Positions 1 through 8,520 of a stretch of 64,000 bases of DNA are shown here, in pieces (position 1 is the first letter of the stretch; each line of letters begins with the position of its first letter). The stretch covers positions 1 through 64,000 of the forward strand of contig CAMLLD010000024.1 in NCBI GenBank assembly GCA_946480785.1. The letters run 5' to 3'. The DNA comes from an uncultured Blastocatellia bacterium (lineage in GTDB: Bacteria; Acidobacteriota; Blastocatellia; Pyrinomonadales; Pyrinomonadaceae). The notes below the pieces were generated by a model. That model was not told the origin of the DNA and ran no database searches. It saw only the letters and a program-made list of their open reading frames with translations. The translations under genes and the position numbers were made by a program.

Positions 1-132
1 ATGGCCGAGCGCCGCGATGCGCCTGTTCATAGATATAAATTGAACGTCATCGCTCGCGGCCAACTCGCGCAGCGCGCCTTCGCGCGCCGCGAAAGCGAGC
101 GACTCGCGAAACTGATCGAATCGGCGCTCTAA
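1..132 (+). CDS. C-terminal end of an unidentified gene (partial)
   Basis: An open frame runs from the left edge to a TAA at 130-132. It ends in a charged, helical-looking tail (RLAKLIESAL) and converges directly on the stop of the inositol-monophosphatase gene. Codon use (GCG, CGC, CTC, GAA) matches the neighbours, so a real C-terminus of a plus-strand gene starting outside the window is plausible. The minus strand is also open here and reads LRELAASDDVQFIS, which resembles a subtilase propeptide end, but it has no start codon before a stop. Product not recognised. Confidence 0.35.
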   Translation: MAERRDAPVHRYKLNVIARGQLAQRAFARRESERLAKLIESAL

Positions 133-902
133 ATCCCTTCTTTAAGTACTTTCAACATGGCGTCGTGCACGAGTCCATTACTCGCGAGCACGCGCTTCGT
201 GTAAATGCTCAACGGCTGATCTTCAAAGTTACTAACCCTGCCGCGTGCTTCTTCGATCAAGATCTTTCCCGCCGCGATGTCCCACGGGCTCAAACCGTCT
301 TCCCAAAATCCGTCAAACCTGCCGCACGCCACATACGCGAGATCCAGCGCTGCCGAGCCGTCGCGCCGCACCGCCTGCGCCGCCATCGTGAAGTTTGCAA
401 AGTCACGCGTGAAATCGGCCCGCTCGCGCACGTTGTAAGGAAAGCCGGTGCAAACCATCGCATCCTTCAACTCTTCAACCGACGAAACCGTGATCTTGCG
501 ATCGTTGAGCGTCGCGCCATTGCCCCGTTCGGCAGCAAACATCTCGTCACGCACCGGATCGTAAACGACGCCGACCTCGAGCATGCCCGCGTGTTCCAGC
601 GCGATCGAAACGCAGAAGCACGGATAGCTGTGCGCGTAATTCGTCGTGCCGTCGAGCGGATCGATGATCCACTTCCACTCGCTGCTCTTGCCGCCCGACG
701 TTTCCGCCTCGCCCGACTCTTCCGCGAGAATCCCGTGCTGCGGATAGTAAGAACGAATGCGCTCGATGATCAGCTTCTCCGAAGCAAGGTCGGCTTCCGT
801 GACGAGATCGATGTCGCCCTTGTTGTGAACCTTCGCCACACCGAGGCGTTGCATCAACAAACCGCCGGCGTCGCGCGCTGCGTCAATCGCAAAGTTAAGC
901 AA
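129..902 (-). CDS. suhB: Inositol monophosphatase family protein
   Basis: A 257-aa Mg2+-dependent phosphatase of the IMPase/FIG superfamily, expected to hydrolyse inositol-1-phosphate or a related sugar phosphate in the cytoplasm. Metal-binding motifs are intact: the AEESGE acidic pair (E61-E62), then IIDPLDGTTN (about 79-88), and near residues 205-220 the second signature WEDGLSPWDIAAG. Length is normal for SuhB. The start is TTG, directly after the TGA of the upstream esterase, with a GAGG ribosome site inside the esterase end; the N-terminus LNFAIDAARDAG matches the family. It is the last gene of the hut operon and probably translationally coupled. The exact substrate cannot be read from sequence. 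Confidence 0.93.
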   Translation of the reverse strand: MLNFAIDAARDAGGLLMQRLGVAKVHNKGDIDLVTEADLASEKLIIERIRSYYPQHGILAEESGEAETSGGKSSEWKWIIDPLDGTTNYAHSYPCFCVSIALEHAGMLEVGVVYDPVRDEMFAAERGNGATLNDRKITVSSVEELKDAMVCTGFPYNVRERADFTRDFANFTMAAQAVRRDGSAALDLAYVACGRFDGFWEDGLSPWDIAAGKILIEEARGRVSNFEDQPLSIYTKRVLASNGLVHDAMLKVLKEGI

Positions 903-1778
903 TCAAACTCCTCGTGCTTTCGTCAGCTTCACGCGCGGCATCTTCTGCCCTGCGATGCGCAAAACTTCCCGGACCTGCCGGTCCCAATAACCCCACGAAT
1001 GATCCCCCGGCATTTCGCGAAACTCGTGCGGGATTTTCTTCTCGTACATCAGCGCGCTGAGCTCGCGGTTGTAGGGAAAGATCAACGTCGAATCTTCAGT
1101 GCCGCAGTCGAAGTAGAAATAAGGTAGAAAGCGAATGCGATCGGCGGACACGTTGCGAATGAGATCGAAAATATCGTTTGCCTTGCGCGTCTCGCTGCCG
1201 ACTGGACCAAACAACTTGATCGAGTCCTGCCAGTTGTTGGGAATGTCTTTTTCACTGAAGCGCGTCACGCCAAACGCGCCGCTCAGCGACGCGGCGAAAA
1301 CAAACGTCTGCGGCGACTTCAAACCAAACTTGATCGCGCCGTAACCGCCCATTGACAGCCCCGCGATCGCGCGGCCGTAGCGCGCCTCGATCGTGCGGTA
1401 ACGTGCTTCAACGTCGGGCAGCAACTCTTTCAGGATGTAGCTCTCGTATTTGTCGGTCGCGACAGTCGCGCTGTCGGTATACCAGCCGTCGTTTCCCTCG
1501 GGCGTGACGACGATGAGCGAATACTCGGACGCGTAGTCGGCAAGATTCGTGCGCGAGATCCAGTCGGAGTAATGGCCGTCGAGACCGTGGAGGAGATAAA
1601 GCACCGGATAGCGCGTGCTATGCGACGCGTCGTAGTCCGCGGGCAGAATCACGTTGTAAGGCAGCGTTGCATTGACAAGTTTGCTTTGAAATTTAACTGT
1701 CTCTACGCGTGCGTTGCCGATCTGTGTCAAATAAAACGTGAGCAGAGCGACACTGAGAAGCCTGATAGTTGTTCTCAT
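903..1778 (-). CDS. Secreted esterase D/antigen 85-like hydrolase
   Basis: A 291-aa alpha/beta hydrolase of the esterase D (PF00756) type. It begins with a hydrophobic signal peptide (about residues 1-22). The oxyanion segment [12 protein letters not shown] lies near 62-73 and the nucleophile elbow [10 protein letters not shown] places the serine at 142. A late GDHSWGYW offers the catalytic histidine. It is likely exported and hydrolyses carboxylic or acyl esters; the substrate is unknown. Its ATG overlaps the hutU stop as ATGA, so it is co-translated with the histidine-degradation genes, although no esterase step exists in that pathway. Confidence 0.88.
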   Translation of the reverse strand: MRTTIRLLSVALLTFYLTQIGNARVETVKFQSKLVNATLPYNVILPADYDASHSTRYPVLYLLHGLDGHYSDWISRTNLADYASEYSLIVVTPEGNDGWYTDSATVATDKYESYILKELLPDVEARYRTIEARYGRAIAGLSMGGYGAIKFGLKSPQTFVFAASLSGAFGVTRFSEKDIPNNWQDSIKLFGPVGSETRKANDIFDLIRNVSADRIRFLPYFYFDCGTEDSTLIFPYNRELSALMYEKKIPHEFREMPGDHSWGYWDRQVREVLRIAGQKMPRVKLTKARGV

Positions 1779-3421
1779 AACATCGGGATCTTGATCTGCT
1801 TTTCGCGAGCCGTGTTTTCGGCTTCCTCGTAACCAGCATCGACGTGTCTTGCCACGCCGAGTCCGGGATCGTTCGTGAGCACGCGATTCAAACGCTTCGC
1901 GGCTTCGTCAGTGCCGTCGGCAACAGACACTTGCCCGGCATGCAGTGAATAGCCGATGCCGACGCCGCCACCGTGATGAAACGAAACCCAGCTCGCGCCG
2001 CTCGCCGTGTTCAGCAGCGCGTTGAGGATGGGCCAATCAGCGACTGCATCCGATCCGTCTTTCATTCCCTCCGTCTCGCGAAAAGGAGAAGCTACAGATC
2101 CCGTGTCGAGATGATCGCGGCCGATCGCGATCGGCGCTTTGAGATCGCCGCGCTTGACGAGATCGTTGATCGCTTCGCCCATCTCGGCGCGTTCGCCGTA
2201 ACCGAGCCAGCAGATACGCGCGGGCAAGCCCTGGAAGTGCACGCGATCGCGCGCGAGCCGTAGCCAGCGATTCAACGTGCGATCGTCGGGAAACATCTCT
2301 AGCGCGAGATCGTCGGTCTTGCGAATGTCTTCCGCATCGCCCGAGAGCGCCACCCAGCGAAACGGCCCCTTGCCTTCACAAAACAGCGGCCGAATGTACT
2401 CGGGCACGAAGCCCGGAATATCGAACGCGTCTTTGCAACCGGCGTCGAACGCCTGCTTGCGGATGTTGTTGCCATAGTCGAACGCGATCGCGCCCGCGCG
2501 CTGCAATGCGAGCATCGCTTCGACGTGTTGGGCCATCGACGCTTTGGATCTCTCAACATAACCCGCCGGATCTTTCTCGCGCAGGTTTGCCGCGTCTTCG
2601 AGTGAAAGCCCGGCAGGCACGTAGCCGTTCAACGGATCGTGCGCGCTGGTTTGATCGGTGACGGCGTCGACCTTCACGCCGCGCCGCACGAGCTCGGGCA
2701 GCACTTCCGCGCAGTTCCCGACGAGACCGACGGAGATCGCCCGCTTCTGTTCTCGCGCGTCTTCGCAAATGTGCAACGCTTCGTCAAGCGTGAGCGCGAG
2801 ACGATCGCAGTAACCGGTGTTGACACGACGCTCGATGCGCGCGGGATCGACATCGATGCCGAGAAAGACCGCGTTGTTGAGTGTCGCGGCGAGTGGCTGA
2901 GCGCCGCCCATACCGCCCATGCCGCCGGACACGACGAGCTTGCCCGAAAGATCGCCGCCGAAATGTCTGTCGGCCATCGCGGCGAACGTTTCAAACGTGC
3001 CCTGAACGATGCCTTGCGTGCCGATGTAGATCCAACTGCCTGCGGTCATTTGGCCGTACATCATCAGGCCGCGACGTTCGAGCTCGTGAAAATGCTCCCA
3101 GTTGGCCCACGCGCCGACGAGATTCGAGTTGGCGATCAAAACGCGCGGTGCGTATTCGTGCGTGCGAAACACCGCGACGGGTTTGCCCGATTGGACCAGC
3201 AGCGTTTCGTCGTTCTCGAGCGCGCGCAGTTCGCGCACGATCGCGTCGAATGATTGCCAGTTGCGCGCAGCCTTCCCGGCGCCACCGTAAACGATCAATT
3301 GATCGGGCTTCTCGGCCACGTCCGGATCGAGATTGTTCATCAGGCAGCGCAGCGCGGCTTCCTGATGCCAACCTTTGCAGCTCAACTCAGCGCCTCGCGG
3401 CGCATGGACTACTCTGTTCAT
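1775..3421 (-). CDS. hutU: Urocanate hydratase
   Basis: A 548-aa urocanase, the second enzyme of histidine degradation (urocanate to imidazolone propionate, tightly bound NAD+). Hallmarks are [11 protein letters not shown] near the N-terminus, [15 protein letters not shown], the glycine-rich [16 protein letters not shown] site, the NTGYCDRL segment, and near the C-terminus [17 protein letters not shown]. Length is close to the usual 550-560 aa. Both ends overlap neighbours by 4 bp (ATGA with hutH upstream and with the esterase downstream), so the four genes form one tightly packed unit. hutI and hutG are not present in this window. Confidence 0.97.
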   Translation of the reverse strand: MNRVVHAPRGAELSCKGWHQEAALRCLMNNLDPDVAEKPDQLIVYGGAGKAARNWQSFDAIVRELRALENDETLLVQSGKPVAVFRTHEYAPRVLIANSNLVGAWANWEHFHELERRGLMMYGQMTAGSWIYIGTQGIVQGTFETFAAMADRHFGGDLSGKLVVSGGMGGMGGAQPLAATLNNAVFLGIDVDPARIERRVNTGYCDRLALTLDEALHICEDAREQKRAISVGLVGNCAEVLPELVRRGVKVDAVTDQTSAHDPLNGYVPAGLSLEDAANLREKDPAGYVERSKASMAQHVEAMLALQRAGAIAFDYGNNIRKQAFDAGCKDAFDIPGFVPEYIRPLFCEGKGPFRWVALSGDAEDIRKTDDLALEMFPDDRTLNRWLRLARDRVHFQGLPARICWLGYGERAEMGEAINDLVKRGDLKAPIAIGRDHLDTGSVASPFRETEGMKDGSDAVADWPILNALLNTASGASWVSFHHGGGVGIGYSLHAGQVSVADGTDEAAKRLNRVLTNDPGLGVARHVDAGYEEAENTAREKQIKIPML

Positions 3422-4932
3422 AGAAGTGAATCAAACTCACCGCTCACGATCGCGGCCCGCACACGTTCGATGTCGGCGGCCATCGATCGATCCTCGACCA
3501 GCGGTGCAACGAGGTTGCGCACAATGCGATGCGCTTTTTTCACGCCGCGACCCGGCGCGAGCGGCGCGCGATAATCAAGCGCCTGCGCGGCCGTGAGTAA
3601 CTCGATCGCCGTCGCCATCTCTGCCAGCTTCACTACGGAGCGCAACTTCGTCGCCGCAGTCATGCCCATCGAGACGTGATCTTCTTTGCCACCGTCTGTC
3701 GGCACGTTGTCGATGCTCGCCGGATGCGCCAGCACTCGCGCTTCGTTCAAGAGCGCCGCTGCCGAAACTTGCAGCATCATGAAGCCCGACGAGATTCCGG
3801 GATGCGCGGTCAAAAACGGCGGCAGTCCTTCGTTTGCATCGGGATTCACCAGGCGATCAATACGCCGTTCGGTGATACTCATCAAATCTGTCAAAGCAAT
3901 CGCGGCGTAGTCAAAAACGAGCGCGAGCGGCGCGCCGTGAAAGTTGCCGCCCGACAAGACTTCGCCAGTCTCGGAAAACACGAGCGGATTGTCAGTCGCA
4001 CTGCCGCTTTCGATTTCGACAACTGAAGTCGCATGGGCCAACGCGGTGCGCACCGCGCCGTGCACCTGCGGCATGCAACGCAAACTGTACGCGTCCTGCA
4101 CGCGCGGATCGTTCTCGACGTGCGACTTGCGAATCTCGCTGTCCGCGAGCAACTCGCGCAGATGCGCCGCGACCGCGATCTGCGCCGCGTGCGGCCGCGC
4201 GACGTGAATACGTTCGTCAAATGCGACCGGAGTGCCGCGTAACGCTTCGAGCGTCATCGCGCCCGCGACATCAGCGAGGCGCGCGAGTTTCTCCGCGCGA
4301 TGCAACGCGATCGCGGCAACCGCGCCCATCGCCTGGGTTCCATTTAGCAGCGCGAGGCCCTCTTTGACTTCGAGTTGCAGCGGCGCGATCTGCGCGCCTT
4401 CCAGCGCCACGATGCTCGGCAACCGTTCGCCGTTGAAAAATGCTTCGCCTTCGCCGATCGCCGTCAACGCGAGATGGGCCAACGGCGCGAGATCGCCGCT
4501 CGCGCCGACCGAACCTTTTTCGGGAATCACCGGGGTCACGCCGCGTTCGAGCATCGCGATCAGGGTTTCGATCACGAGTGGACGCGCGCCGCTGAAACCG
4601 GTGGCGAGCACGTTCGCCCGCAGCAACAACATCGCGCGCGCTTCGAGCTCGGAAAGTGGTTCGCCCAAACCACACGAATGACTGCGCACGAGGTTCAACT
4701 GCAACTGCCGCAGATCCGTTGGGTCGATGTGCACGTCGGAAAGTTTGCCGAAACCCGTGTTGACGCCGTAGACAGTGCGCTTCTCAGCGACGATCTGTTC
4801 GACGATGCGCCGCGCTTCCTCGACGCGCGCGCGTGCCTCCGCGCCGAGCGTGACCCGCTCTCTTCCGCTGGCTACATCGACGATTTGTTGCAGAGTTAGT
4901 GGTTGACCGCTTAATTCGAGCATGCCTGACAC
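3418..4932 (-). CDS. hutH: Histidine ammonia-lyase
   Basis: A 504-aa histidase, first step of histidine catabolism (histidine to urocanate plus ammonia). The autocatalytic MIO prosthetic group would form from Ala-Ser-Gly at residues 144-146 in [15 protein letters not shown]. The Tyr-containing [10 protein letters not shown] loop (about 55-64) and the GNFHGAPLA segment are conserved. The listed start is a GTG at 4932 preceded by a GAGG; an ATG three codons later (4923) gives the N-terminus [11 protein letters not shown] and is an equally good start. It is the promoter-proximal gene of the minus-strand operon, with hutU overlapping its stop. Confidence 0.96.
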   Translation of the reverse strand: MSGMLELSGQPLTLQQIVDVASGRERVTLGAEARARVEEARRIVEQIVAEKRTVYGVNTGFGKLSDVHIDPTDLRQLQLNLVRSHSCGLGEPLSELEARAMLLLRANVLATGFSGARPLVIETLIAMLERGVTPVIPEKGSVGASGDLAPLAHLALTAIGEGEAFFNGERLPSIVALEGAQIAPLQLEVKEGLALLNGTQAMGAVAAIALHRAEKLARLADVAGAMTLEALRGTPVAFDERIHVARPHAAQIAVAAHLRELLADSEIRKSHVENDPRVQDAYSLRCMPQVHGAVRTALAHATSVVEIESGSATDNPLVFSETGEVLSGGNFHGAPLALVFDYAAIALTDLMSITERRIDRLVNPDANEGLPPFLTAHPGISSGFMMLQVSAAALLNEARVLAHPASIDNVPTDGGKEDHVSMGMTAATKLRSVVKLAEMATAIELLTAAQALDYRAPLAPGRGVKKAHRIVRNLVAPLVEDRSMAADIERVRAAIVSGEFDSLL

Positions 4933-4996
4933 AGATCGACCTCGATCCCTCTGTTGGAACCTACTAAAGACGGATCGCAGTGGTCAAATGGCGCTG

Positions 4997-5971
4997 CTAA
5001 CTGACGCCCACTCGCTTATCCGGTGTTTCAGAAATGTCGATCTTCTTAAACTCGCCTGTGGCGGTCGCGGCGGTGGTTGCGGTGCTGCGTACGCGTTGCC
5101 GCGCGCGCTTCGCGCGAACTGTCGTGCGCCTGGTGGTCGCGGCCGTCCAGCTCGTCATGCGCTTCAAAGGCCGCAGCGAGAACTCATGCTTGGGCAACAC
5201 TTCCCCAGTCGCTTCACGCAAACGCAGCGTCCCGATCGCAAAAACAAAGATCGCCGCGTTGAAGATCACGCCGACGACGAACACGATCCAACCGGGCACA
5301 ACACCGACTGTCGCGCGTTCGATGAACGCGTCGAAATCGCGCGCCGGCAGCGGCGACAAGTAAACTTTCAAGTTCCAGCTCGCGGCGAGCAGCGCGAATA
5401 TCCAGAGATAGTTGCGACGCAAACGACGCCCGATCGCTTCCCACTCGGTGATCGTGAAATGCGGCGTCGTGAGATCCGCAGCGAGATGTTCGGCCCACGA
5501 TTCTTCGGCGGGTTGAGTTTCCGGCGCGAGCAGGTGCGCGAAGTAACCCGTTTCGAGGATGCGCACGCGGCTCGACCAGATCTCGTAATAGCGATAACGC
5601 CGCGCTTCCATCAACAAAAAGATCGCCACGAGAATCGAGTTGATCGGGATGACGAAATGCGGATTGTTCGGCGAACTGAAAACGAATGAAAGCGTCGCGC
5701 CGGCAGTGATCACAGCCCAGTTCGTGGTCGTGTCGAGACGGTTGCGCCAGGTGTTCGAGCGCTGCACCTCGCCGCGATAGAAGTGGATCATCGCAGTGTT
5801 GAACTCGCCCGGCGTCATGCGGCGCATCAACGCGGCCGGCGATTGCGCTGGCGATTCGGCGGACAAGTCGGCGGCGGAAGATGATGCGGGCACAGATCCG
5901 AGAGGAGCTCTGAGTCTGCCTCTTTCTGATGCTGATGGACCGCTACTTCTTTGACTTGCTTCGGTGGACAT
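4997..5971 (-). CDS. DUF2270 family membrane protein
   Basis: An integral membrane protein of about 324 aa. The region MIHFYRGEVQRSNTWRNRLD followed by TTTNWAVITAGATLSFVFSS is characteristic of DUF2270. There are about four membrane segments: two before and two after a soluble stretch containing RYYEIWSSRVRILETGYFA. I place the start at the ATG at 5971 because upstream codons run into a palindromic repeat. The first 80 residues are low-complexity and Ser/Ala-rich. The last 55 residues are a basic tail that looks cytoplasmic. Function unknown; the family is often predicted to be an anion-channel-like or transporter-associated protein, which I cannot confirm. Confidence 0.8.
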   Translation of the reverse strand: MSTEASQRSSGPSASERGRLRAPLGSVPASSSAADLSAESPAQSPAALMRRMTPGEFNTAMIHFYRGEVQRSNTWRNRLDTTTNWAVITAGATLSFVFSSPNNPHFVIPINSILVAIFLLMEARRYRYYEIWSSRVRILETGYFAHLLAPETQPAEESWAEHLAADLTTPHFTITEWEAIGRRLRRNYLWIFALLAASWNLKVYLSPLPARDFDAFIERATVGVVPGWIVFVVGVIFNAAIFVFAIGTLRLREATGEVLPKHEFSLRPLKRMTSWTAATTRRTTVRAKRARQRVRSTATTAATATGEFKKIDISETPDKRVGVS

Positions 5972-6080
5972 TGGGTCGTGTGGAGCGCACCGCCAGAGCG
6001 GGGGCGCGGAACTCCAGGACACCGATAATAACACGCGCAACATGCTTCTTGTCGATGTTCGCGGGGCGAAGGCACTGGGC

Positions 6081-6179
6081 CAGTTCGGTTGAGCGTCTCC
6101 TTGGAGTGCGGTGCCTGGCACCGCTTTGGCCAAAGCGCCGACAAGTCGGCGCACTCCAGGGAGGAGCTCAACCCAACTG
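6081..6179. repeat. 99-bp nested palindromic repeat (REP/MITE-like)
   Basis: The two arms are near-perfect inverted copies. The outer arm CAGTTcGGTTGAGC at 6081 mirrors GCTCAACCcAACTG ending at 6179; the inner arm GGAGTGCG (6103-6110) mirrors CGCACTCC (6150-6157). Inside are three smaller hairpins: CGGTGCCTGGCACCG, GCTTTGGCCAAAGC and GCGCCGAC-AA-GTCGGCGC. It sits in the divergent gap between the DUF2270 gene and tadA and could fold as a cruciform in DNA or a long hairpin in RNA. A fragment of the same motif (GGCGGACAAGTCGGCG) lies inside the DUF2270 N-terminal coding region near 5858. No clear target-site duplication is visible. Confidence 0.8.
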
Positions 6180-6210
6180 ACGTGTTACTCGCGGCGGTTC
6201 GGCGTGTCGA

Positions 6211-6240
6211 TTGCCAACTCCCAACGGCTTGTCCTATAGT
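6211..6240 (+). promoter_or_regulatory. Sigma-70-like promoter before tadA
   Basis: TTGCCA at 6211-6216 and TATAGT at 6235-6240 are separated by 18 bp. The transcription start would fall about 25 bp before the tadA start codon. Prediction from motif match only. Confidence 0.45.
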
Positions 6241-6272
6241 GGCCGTTCGGTTGTTTGAAGGAAGCGAAGTTA

Positions 6273-6743
6273 GTGAATACTGCCGCGGAAACGGACGACG
6301 AACACTGGATGCGGCAGGCGCTCGCCGCGGCCCGGGAAGCGGAAAATCGCGGTGAGGTGCCGGTCGGTACTTGTGTTGTCCACGACGGCCAACTCATCGC
6401 CGTCTGCGGTAACCGCACGCGCACCGATTGCGATCCCACTGCCCACGCTGAAATCGTCGCCCTGCGCGAGGCCGCCCACAAGCTCGGCAACTACCGGCTG
6501 ACGGGCGTCGACGTTTACTCGACGATCGAACCGTGCGCGATGTGCGCGGGCGCTTTGATCCAGGCGCGCGTCAGGCGACTGATTTACGGCGCGAGAGACG
6601 AACGCGCGGGCGCGGTCCACAGTCGCTTCCGGATCTGCGACACGGAGTTTTTGAATCATCGCATCGAACTGCGAGAGGGCGTGCTCGAAGACGAATGTCG
6701 CGCGCTCATGCAGGATTTTTTCCGCCGCAGGCGAACTGAATAA
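6273..6743 (+). CDS. tadA: tRNA-specific adenosine deaminase
   Basis: A 156-aa zinc deaminase that converts the wobble adenosine of tRNA-Arg(ACG) to inosine. The cytidine-deaminase fold is clear: the proton-shuttling HAE at 58-60 and the zinc cysteines in PCAMC at 87-91, followed by ALIQARVRRLIYGARDERAGA, which is typical of TadA rather than nucleoside deaminases. I prefer the GTG at 6273, which has an AAGGA about 10 bp upstream; an in-frame TTG at 6255 would add six residues. Two tRNA-Ser genes follow directly, but neither is a TadA substrate. Confidence 0.93.
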   Translation: MNTAAETDDEHWMRQALAAAREAENRGEVPVGTCVVHDGQLIAVCGNRTRTDCDPTAHAEIVALREAAHKLGNYRLTGVDVYSTIEPCAMCAGALIQARVRRLIYGARDERAGAVHSRFRICDTEFLNHRIELREGVLEDECRALMQDFFRRRRTE

Positions 6744-6748
6744 GGCCC

Positions 6749-6838
<90 letters not shown>

Positions 6839-6911
6839 CTTCAATCTCAGATTTGAGGAACCTCAAAGTCGGTTTTGAGATCTCAGTTCTGAGATTTGGG
6901 CTATAAGCTCA
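6839..6911. repeat. Short inverted repeats between the two tRNA-Ser genes
   Basis: The spacer holds several overlapping palindromes built on CTCAGA/TCTGAG and CTCAAA/TTTGAG units (for example CTCAAAGTCGGTTTTGAG and TCTCAGTTCTGAGA). It may act as a processing or attenuation hairpin between the tRNAs; no promoter is evident. Confidence 0.5.
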
Positions 6912-7001
6912 GGAGAGGTGCAGGAGTGGTTGAACTGGCAGCACTGGAAATGCTGTGAACGGGAAACCGTTCCGTGGGTTCGAATCCCACCCTCTCCGCC
7001 A
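6912..7001 (+). tRNA. tRNA-Ser (anticodon GGA)
   Basis: Acceptor GGAGAGG (6912-6918) pairs with CCTCTCC (6991-6997), then G and CCA. Anticodon stem CAGCA/TGCTG with loop CTGGAAA gives anticodon GGA at 6946-6948. A long variable arm (GAACGGGAAACCGTTC) and a T arm identical to the preceding tRNA-Ser show class II and recent shared ancestry. It decodes UCC and UCU. Confidence 0.96.
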
Positions 7002-7057
7002 CAAGTTTTCGTCCCCCGAAGCCCCCGAAACATTTCAAGCTCAGTTCGGGAGAACCG

Positions 7058-7576
7058 ATGGACGACAAACTGGCGGCTGAAGAAGCGCGGCGGGCCGCGC
7101 AACACGAAGCAGTAAAGGCACAGGTCGAAGGCGAAGTTCAGTCTGAAATCAGCGAACGCGCCGCTACGAAAGCCACCCGCGACGAGTCACAACGAATCGA
7201 CGCAGTTGCCGGCGACTTTCGCTCGAGAGCAGTAGACGAGGTCGTTGACACCGAGCGCGAAGTGCAACGCTCACGCGGACTCGCACGCGTCTCACAGGTC
7301 GTGGATTACATTTTCTACATAATCTACGCGCTGCTCGCGATGCGTTTCCTGTTGGCGTTACTCGCCGCACGCAGCACCGCCGGCTTCGTGCAATTCATCG
7401 TCACGGTCAGCAATCCGTTTTACGCACCGTTTCGTGGTATCGTGGCGAGCCCAACCGCGGAAGGCGGTCACACGTTGCTGCTGCCGATCGTGATCGCGCT
7501 GGTTGCGTACGTGATACTGCACCTGTTAATTAATGGTCTCCTGCGTCTGCTCGCGCACCGCAAGACCGAGATTTAG
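7058..7576 (+). CDS. YggT family membrane protein
   Basis: A protein of 172 aa starting at ATG 7058 (GGGAGA upstream). The first 85 residues are a highly charged, probably coiled, cytoplasmic region. They are followed by two or three hydrophobic helices (VVDYIFYIIYALLAMRFLLALLAA; a YAPFRG loop; LLLPIVIALVAYVILHLLI). The pattern of YxIYxxLxxRFxLxL and NPFYAPFRG is that of the YggT/Ycf19 family, which is linked to envelope or division-related functions but is not enzymatically defined. The charged N-terminal extension is longer than in typical YggT proteins. Confidence 0.75.
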   Translation: MDDKLAAEEARRAAQHEAVKAQVEGEVQSEISERAATKATRDESQRIDAVAGDFRSRAVDEVVDTEREVQRSRGLARVSQVVDYIFYIIYALLAMRFLLALLAARSTAGFVQFIVTVSNPFYAPFRGIVASPTAEGGHTLLLPIVIALVAYVILHLLINGLLRLLAHRKTEI

Positions 7577-7605
7577 CCCACGCGGAATTGACAACCAAAT
7601 ATCAG

Positions 7606-7704
7606 ATCCCGGGCTCCGCACAACGCTAGCCTTGTGAACCCCGCCAGGCCGGGAACGGAGCAACGGTAGCAACGGCAGCGTGTGTTGCGGGAAAGTCCGG
7701 GGTC
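7606..7704 (+). ncRNA. ffs: Signal recognition particle RNA (small bacterial type)
   Basis: The conserved SRP helix-8 signature is present: TTGTGAACCCCGCCAGG, then the GGAA tetraloop closed by CCG/CGG, then GGAGCAACGGTAGC. The outer strands (GGGCTCCGCACAACGCT and AGCGTGTGTTGCGGGAAAGTCC) pair to form the long hairpin. The length of about 95-100 nt fits the short 4.5S type, which binds Ffh for co-translational targeting to the membrane. Ends are estimated to within a few bases. Confidence 0.93.
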
Positions 7705-7764
7705 TGGCCACGTTCTTAGCAACATTCTCCCCGTAGGTTTTTGAACACCATGGAGGAGGTGGTT

Positions 7765-8508
7765 ATGAAAAAGATTGTCGCTTTGACGACCGTCAGCCTG
7801 ACGTTGGTACTCGCCTGCCTGAGCGTCGCCGCCCAAACCCAAACGCAGTCGCGCGACGACGTAATCAAGGAGATTGAAGCGAAGCGAGCCGAACTCGCGG
7901 TGCTGGAGAAGAAAGTCCTCGCTGTTGCCGACTCGGACCGAGCGGAGTTTGCGGCGTTTCTCACGCAGCCTCAGACCGGAGTGATCCGGTTGATGCCCCG
8001 GGAGCTATATGACGGGAATGGCAAAAGACGGCTCGCGATCAACGGTGGTGGCGCCTTTTACTCTTTTGTCCTTAAGACCCATGAATACGGCCGGGGCTCG
8101 GACATTGAATTGGAACAGGGTTATCTGTCCGTCGGATTTGCCGGCGCAGATTACGGACTACTTCTGGACCTTGGAGACGTTTCGCTCGATCAAGTCGCGA
8201 GCGATCACGCAGCGACGCGCGCTTTGATGGACTACACGCCTCCGATAAAAGAGGCTGAGGTCCGGGCCGCGCATTACAAACTCTGGAAAGGCATCGAGCT
8301 CTCGGGATTCAATTTCCTGAGCCGCGTGCCGGCTAAAGTCTCGGACACGTATCTGTTGCGGTCGATCTCGATTGACGACTCCGACATCCTGGCGGTGTTT
8401 CGCGTCGTCCGCCAGGACACGGATGGAAGTCTGATCCTCGTTTACAAGGTGCTGAAAACTTTTCCAGTACCGAAAATGGAAAGAACTCCGATACCCGAAG
8501 TAAACTAG
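7765..8508 (+). CDS. Secreted protein of unknown function
   Basis: A 247-aa protein with a clear Sec signal peptide (MKKIVALTT to AAQTQ). A strong GGAGGAGGT lies just before the ATG at 7765. A short coiled-coil (about 25-50, EIEAKRAELAVLEKKV) precedes a mixed alpha/beta region with GGGAFYSFVLKTHEYGRGSDI and SVGFAGADYGLLLDLG. No catalytic motif or family is recognised. It lies between the SRP RNA and dnaX, probably with its own promoter. Confidence 0.8.
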   Translation: MKKIVALTTVSLTLVLACLSVAAQTQTQSRDDVIKEIEAKRAELAVLEKKVLAVADSDRAEFAAFLTQPQTGVIRLMPRELYDGNGKRRLAINGGGAFYSFVLKTHEYGRGSDIELEQGYLSVGFAGADYGLLLDLGDVSLDQVASDHAATRALMDYTPPIKEAEVRAAHYKLWKGIELSGFNFLSRVPAKVSDTYLLRSISIDDSDILAVFRVVRQDTDGSLILVYKVLKTFPVPKMERTPIPEVN

Positions 8509-8520
8509 TCTCAACCATCG

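Noticed and set aside
21..132. Minus-strand subtilase propeptide-like sequence
   Set aside because: The reading LRELAASDDVQFIS is suggestive but no start codon exists between a stop and the segment, so a gene cannot be supported from this window.
165..1127. Long plus-strand frame opposite the IMPase and esterase genes
   Set aside because: It is the antisense of two clearly conserved genes, lacks domain signals and shows Arg/His-heavy composition typical of a shadow frame in GC-rich DNA.
6255..6272. TTG start for tadA
   Set aside because: The GTG at 6273 has a properly spaced AAGGA; the added six residues are not part of the family N-terminus.
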